From: Collinsella sp. CAG:166
GTDB taxonomy: Bacteria > Actinomycetota > Coriobacteriia > Coriobacteriales > Coriobacteriaceae
Direction of reading: 5' to 3'
Assembly (NCBI GenBank): GCA_000434535.1
Contig: FR878721.1
Span: 1-35,153, forward strand
Length of the DNA: 35,153 nt
The position numbers and the translations under genes are program-made. The notes beneath the pieces are model-generated. The model had not been told where the DNA came from. It ran no database searches and worked only from the letters and a program-made list of their open reading frames with translations. Of the stretch, positions 32,217-35,153 are shown piece after piece (the first letter of the stretch is position 1; every line of letters begins with the position of its first letter).

Positions 32217-32909
32217 GTGTACTGTGGATGTAACCACAAAAAGCGTTCGGGGGGGGGGGGGCTCACCCGCGAGCAATTCCTCCCGTATGAGATGCGCATC
32301 GTCGCTGCCCTTCGTATGCAGGGCGCAAGCGACGAGCAGGTCATTGTACGCGTAAAGAGCGAGAACCTCTTTCAATATCCCACGGAGCGCATGGTCGCCA
32401 ACCGCGCAACCGTGTGCCTTCGCCGCCTTGACGCCATGGTGCCCACGGACGCCGTATGCGCCGCGCGCGGCATCGACCCCAAAACCGCCGTCGAGGCTGC
32501 GTCATCCCTAACCAGGCTCATGGCATCCGGCACTCCCACGCAGGCGGACCAGGCCATCTTCTACAGCATGATCTGCCGCTACGATATCGTGCGCGAGCTC
32601 GTGCTCGTCGAGGTAGGGGAGCGCCTACAAAACTTCGATTATGCCTTTACGGCGGTTGACCTCAACGCCTTTATGACACGCTTTACCACGGAGTATCCGG
32701 ACGCGGCCCGCTGGACTGAGGCCACGGTCAAGCGCATTAAGGGCTCGCTCCGCCAGACGCTCCGCCATGCCGGCCTTATCGGCGAGGGCCAGGGCCCGGA
32801 GTCCGAGCGCCTGTCACCACTCTTCCTCGATTCCGATGTCGAGCGAGCCTTGGTTCAGCTGGGCGAGCAGTCGCTTATCGCGGCCCTTACCGGCAGGGCG
32901 GTGATGTAG
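32217..32909 (+). CDS. brxA: BREX protein BrxA (DUF1819), start region phase-variable
   Basis: 230 residues from GTG 32217. The body LTREQFLPYEMRIVAALRMQG, ENLFQYPTERMVANRATVCLRRLDAM and ATVKRIKGSLRQTLRHAGLI is DUF1819, the small DNA-binding subunit that opens type 1 BREX operons. The N-terminus crosses 13 G (32249-32261). With 13 G the register comes from GTG 32217, only one base after GGAG. The better-spaced GTG 32224 (eight bases) is in register only with 11 or 14 G, and the third register is closed by TAA 32231. True start and on/off state therefore depend on tract length. First gene of the operon; brxB starts one base after its stop. Confidence 0.85.
   Translation: MYCGCNHKKRSGGGGLTREQFLPYEMRIVAALRMQGASDEQVIVRVKSENLFQYPTERMVANRATVCLRRLDAMVPTDAVCAARGIDPKTAVEAASSLTRLMASGTPTQADQAIFYSMICRYDIVRELVLVEVGERLQNFDYAFTAVDLNAFMTRFTTEYPDAARWTEATVKRIKGSLRQTLRHAGLIGEGQGPESERLSPLFLDSDVERALVQLGEQSLIAALTGRAVM
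32249..32261 (+). repeat. Poly-G tract of 13 in the brxA start region
   Basis: Uninterrupted run of 13 G within the first 15 codons of brxA. It is the only mononucleotide run of this length in the window. Such tracts slip during replication and switch surface or defence genes elsewhere (for example pglX in the Streptomyces Pgl system). Confidence 0.85.
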
Positions 32910-32910
32910 C

Positions 32911-33633
32911 GTGGCTCCCGTCAAAAGCGCCGTCGACCCTGTTATCACCCCGGCGACCGATCTCGCCACCAATATCGGCATCCATTCCCGCAAGAGCGTC
33001 GTTGTCGGCATCCATTCCCGCACGAGCGTCGTTGCGGCGCATGCTCGCTCCGAGCGTGCCTGTCAGGAATTTGAGCGCCGTGCGCAGCTTCTGCGCGAGT
33101 GCCTGTGCAGCGAGGACTTTTTGGCCAACAAGGGCATAGGCAATGAGATCGGCTTCCACACCTTTTGCTATGACCCCGCGCTGGAGTTTGAGGCGCGTGC
33201 ATTATTTGACACCCTTTCACGCGATGCCGAGGCCGACAAGCTTCCGTGCACGCTCAAGGTCGTGAACCTTTACGACGCCGTGCTGGCAATTCTCGAAAAG
33301 CGCCGTGTCCTCAAGGCTATCCCGCACCAAGAGGAGCGCCGCGGTACCCAGCGCGTGCTCGAGGACGTGGCCAAGTTCGCCTCGCCCGAGAAAGTCGCCG
33401 CGTACATCCTTGAGCAGACCGAGCCGCACATGTCCGGAGACGTCATCCTCCTCACCGGTGCAGGCGAGGTCTTCCCGTTCTTTCGCATGCACACGCTTCT
33501 CCACTGCATGCTCGCGGATTTTGATGATGTGCCGGTGGTCGCCGCCTATCCGGGCAGCTTCAACGGCTCTTCCTTCCAGCTCTTTAACCGTCTGCCGGCC
33601 GATAACTACTACCGCGCCATCGATATCTCGTAA
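32911..33633 (+). CDS. brxB: BREX protein BrxB (DUF1788)
   Basis: 240 residues from GTG 32911, one base after brxA. From about residue 65 it is a normal DUF1788 protein: CSEDFLANKGIGNEIGFHTFCYDP, AIPHQEERRGTQRV, GDVILLTGAGEVFPFFRMHTLLHCM and the end AAYPGSFNGSSFQLFNRLPADNYYRAIDIS. BrxB is a core BREX-1 component of unclear biochemistry, needed with BrxC, PglX and PglZ for phage restriction. The first ~60 residues are an addition containing a ten-residue tandem repeat (GIHSRKSVVV, GIHSRTSVVA). The longer N-terminus might instead be skipped by a later start, but no better ATG or GTG with a site is evident. Confidence 0.88.
   Translation: MAPVKSAVDPVITPATDLATNIGIHSRKSVVVGIHSRTSVVAAHARSERACQEFERRAQLLRECLCSEDFLANKGIGNEIGFHTFCYDPALEFEARALFDTLSRDAEADKLPCTLKVVNLYDAVLAILEKRRVLKAIPHQEERRGTQRVLEDVAKFASPEKVAAYILEQTEPHMSGDVILLTGAGEVFPFFRMHTLLHCMLADFDDVPVVAAYPGSFNGSSFQLFNRLPADNYYRAIDIS
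32977..33036 (+). repeat. 30-bp tandem duplication in brxB
   Basis: Copies 32977-33006 and 33007-33036, each starting GGCATCCATTCCCGCA, agree at 27 or more of 30 positions. The unit is a multiple of three, so copy-number changes keep the frame and alter protein length by ten residues. Confidence 0.85.
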
Positions 33634-33710
33634 GCACGGCTCCCCGCAGACAAGGCCTGCCGCCGGTAACAACCCTTTGCCATAACGTTCCCAAACCCAA
33701 AGGAGCACCC

Positions 33711-35153
33711 ATGGACAACACGATCGTTCGCGACCTCTTTGCAAAAGACATCAACCGTTCTATCAACGGTGTGGTTAAGGTCCAGGATTCAAAAGACGAG
33801 TCCATCCGCCAGGAGCTTGACGAGTACGTGGTGACGCGCGAACTGCAGGGGCACTTTGCCACGTTCTTCAAGGCATACGGCGATGCCATCGATGTTCCCA
33901 CCGACAAGATCGGCGTGTGGATCAGCGGCTTCTTCGGTTCCGGTAAATCGCACTTTCTCAAGATGCTGAGCTACCTGCTCGAGAATCGCCAGATCGGCGG
34001 CAAGAACGCCATCCGCTACTTTGACGGCAAGATCGTCGACCCCATGGTCGCGGCTGCCATGGAGCGCGCCTGCTCGGTGCCCACGCAAGCTATCCTCTTT
34101 AACATCGATAGCAAGGCGGGCCAGTGGAAGCAGGGCGATACGGCCCCCACGGCGCTGCTTCGCGGCTTTGAGCGCATGTTCTACGAGGCGCGCGGCTTCT
34201 GCGGCGAGGACCTTAAGCTTGCAAAACTCGAGGACCACATCGATTCCCTGGGTAAGACCCAGGAGTTCCGCGAGGCTTTTGAGCGCGTCAACGGCGAGCC
34301 TTGGCTCCAGACCCGCGACACCTACAGCTACTTTGAGGACGACGTCGTTGAGGTGCTGCAGAGCGTGCTTGGCATGAGTGAAAAGGCCGCATGGAACTGG
34401 CTCGAGGGTTCTGAGGACGAGGTTTTGGCCCCCGATGTCTTTGCTAAAAAGGTCAAGGACTACGTGGACGCTCAGGCGGCGGCCCGCGGTGGCAACTTCC
34501 GCCTGCTCTTTATGGTCGACGAGGTGGGTCAGTTTATTACAAACGACCAGGACCCAAGCCTTATGCTGAGCCTTCAGACCATTGTCGAAGAGCTGGGGGC
34601 CGCTTGCGGTGGCCGCGTGTGGGTGATGGTCACGAGCCAGGAGGCCATCGACAACCTGAGCCTGCCCGTGGGCAACGACTTTTCAAAGATCCAAGGCCGC
34701 TTCAATACCCGCCTTTCGCTCTCCAGCTCCAGTGTGGACGAGGTCATCCAGCGCCGTGTGCTCGAGAAGACCGCGCCGGCTGCCGATATGCTTGCACAGG
34801 TCTACGAGCAAGACGCCGCCGTGCTTAAAAACAACTTTACCTTTGAGGGTGGCTCGCGCTCCGACCTTGCCGGCTACGCCAACTCCAAGGATTTTGTGGC
34901 CAGCTACCCGTTTGTGGGCTACCAGTTTAAGCTCCTGCCCGACGTGATGACCGAGGTGCGCAAGCACGGCGTCAAGGCCAAGCATATGTCCACGGGCGAG
35001 CGTTCCATGTTGAGCGCATTCCAAGAGAGTGCCCAGGCCATCCAGCATGACCAGACCGGTGCACTCGTGCCGTTCTGGCGCTTCTTCGACACCATCTCCA
35101 AAGACCTTGAGCACGGCATCATCCAGGTGGTCGACCGCGCGGTCCGCGCGGCC
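33711..35153 (+). CDS. brxC: BREX P-loop ATPase BrxC, partial (cut by window end)
   Basis: 481 codons seen; BrxC is about 1,200 residues. The N-terminus IVRDLFAKDINRSINGVVKV is a BREX hallmark, followed by Walker A WISGFFGSGKSHFLKML (73-80) and Walker B FRLLFMVDEVGQFI with the sensor region WVMVTSQEAID. It is the large ATPase of the BREX defence complex, thought to drive the methylation/restriction activity with PglX and PglZ. ATG 33711 follows AAAGGAG. It lies 77 bases after brxB. The rest of the locus (expected: pglX, pglZ, brxL) is past the right edge. Confidence 0.92.
   Translation, partial: MDNTIVRDLFAKDINRSINGVVKVQDSKDESIRQELDEYVVTRELQGHFATFFKAYGDAIDVPTDKIGVWISGFFGSGKSHFLKMLSYLLENRQIGGKNAIRYFDGKIVDPMVAAAMERACSVPTQAILFNIDSKAGQWKQGDTAPTALLRGFERMFYEARGFCGEDLKLAKLEDHIDSLGKTQEFREAFERVNGEPWLQTRDTYSYFEDDVVEVLQSVLGMSEKAAWNWLEGSEDEVLAPDVFAKKVKDYVDAQAAARGGNFRLLFMVDEVGQFITNDQDPSLMLSLQTIVEELGAACGGRVWVMVTSQEAIDNLSLPVGNDFSKIQGRFNTRLSLSSSSVDEVIQRRVLEKTAPAADMLAQVYEQDAAVLKNNFTFEGGSRSDLAGYANSKDFVASYPFVGYQFKLLPDVMTEVRKHGVKAKHMSTGERSMLSAFQESAQAIQHDQTGALVPFWRFFDTISKDLEHGIIQVVDRAVRAA

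Noticed and set aside
32977..33036. Two 30-bp direct repeats as a minimal CRISPR array
   Set aside because: The copies are adjacent with no spacer and lie in frame inside brxB.

Overview
The window looks like a chromosomal stretch of a Collinsella-type gut coriobacterium (Actinomycetota). The genes are GC-rich with third positions strongly biased to G/C. Start sites carry AAAGGAG-like ribosome binding sites, with some GTG and TTG starts. The gene families are those of Coriobacteriia, and the intergenic gaps carry dispersed GGGGAC and CCACCAC palindromes that I associate with this group. The genus is an inference; no rRNA gene is present.

Left edge (1-1540): decayed accessory DNA. It holds a truncated TOTE-type archaeo-eukaryotic primase on the minus strand, a small AT-rich element with inverted ends, the last ~47 codons of a LOG-family gene, and a perfect 24-bp-stem hairpin. 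From 1633 to 5000 come housekeeping genes: a DegV lipid-binding protein (-), a HAD phosphatase and a PepV-like M20 dipeptidase.

From 5194 to 13082 lies the phosphate operon pstSCAB, but pstS is split. Its first ~279 codons are at 5194-6030 and its last 29 codons at 10272-10361, directly in front of pstC. About 4.2 kb with three unrelated genes sits between: a cytidylate-kinase-like gene, pckA (-) and a polysaccharide flippase. The flippase has lost its 3' end, and an in-frame candidate for that end is fused to the left pstS fragment, overlapping the kinase start. The segment therefore reads as a circularly permuted flippase-kinase-pckA block, closed at a CCACCAC palindrome.

From 13288 to 27000 follow an ABC-F ATPase, a Cof-type HAD, a DtxR-family regulator, a zinc/cadmium-efflux operon (ArsR sensor, HMA chaperone, P1B ATPase, with a consensus promoter overlapped by SmtB-like operators), an accessory PD-(D/E)XK-like protein next to a 254-bp inverted-repeat element, a DEDDh exonuclease, a His-rich 10-TM metal exporter, a YaiI/HdeD pair, a nitroreductase and two tandem histidine phosphatases. 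From 27120 to 31607 the minus strand carries serine biosynthesis (serC, serA), then an M20 deacylase and a short DUF1015 protein.

Right edge (31743-35153): an orphan antitoxin-like gene, then the first three genes of a type 1 BREX anti-phage locus (brxA, brxB, and brxC cut by the window end). The brxA start carries a run of 13 G that decides which upstream start codon is in register, and the N-terminus of brxB carries a 30-bp tandem duplication. Both suggest a switchable or evolving defence locus.
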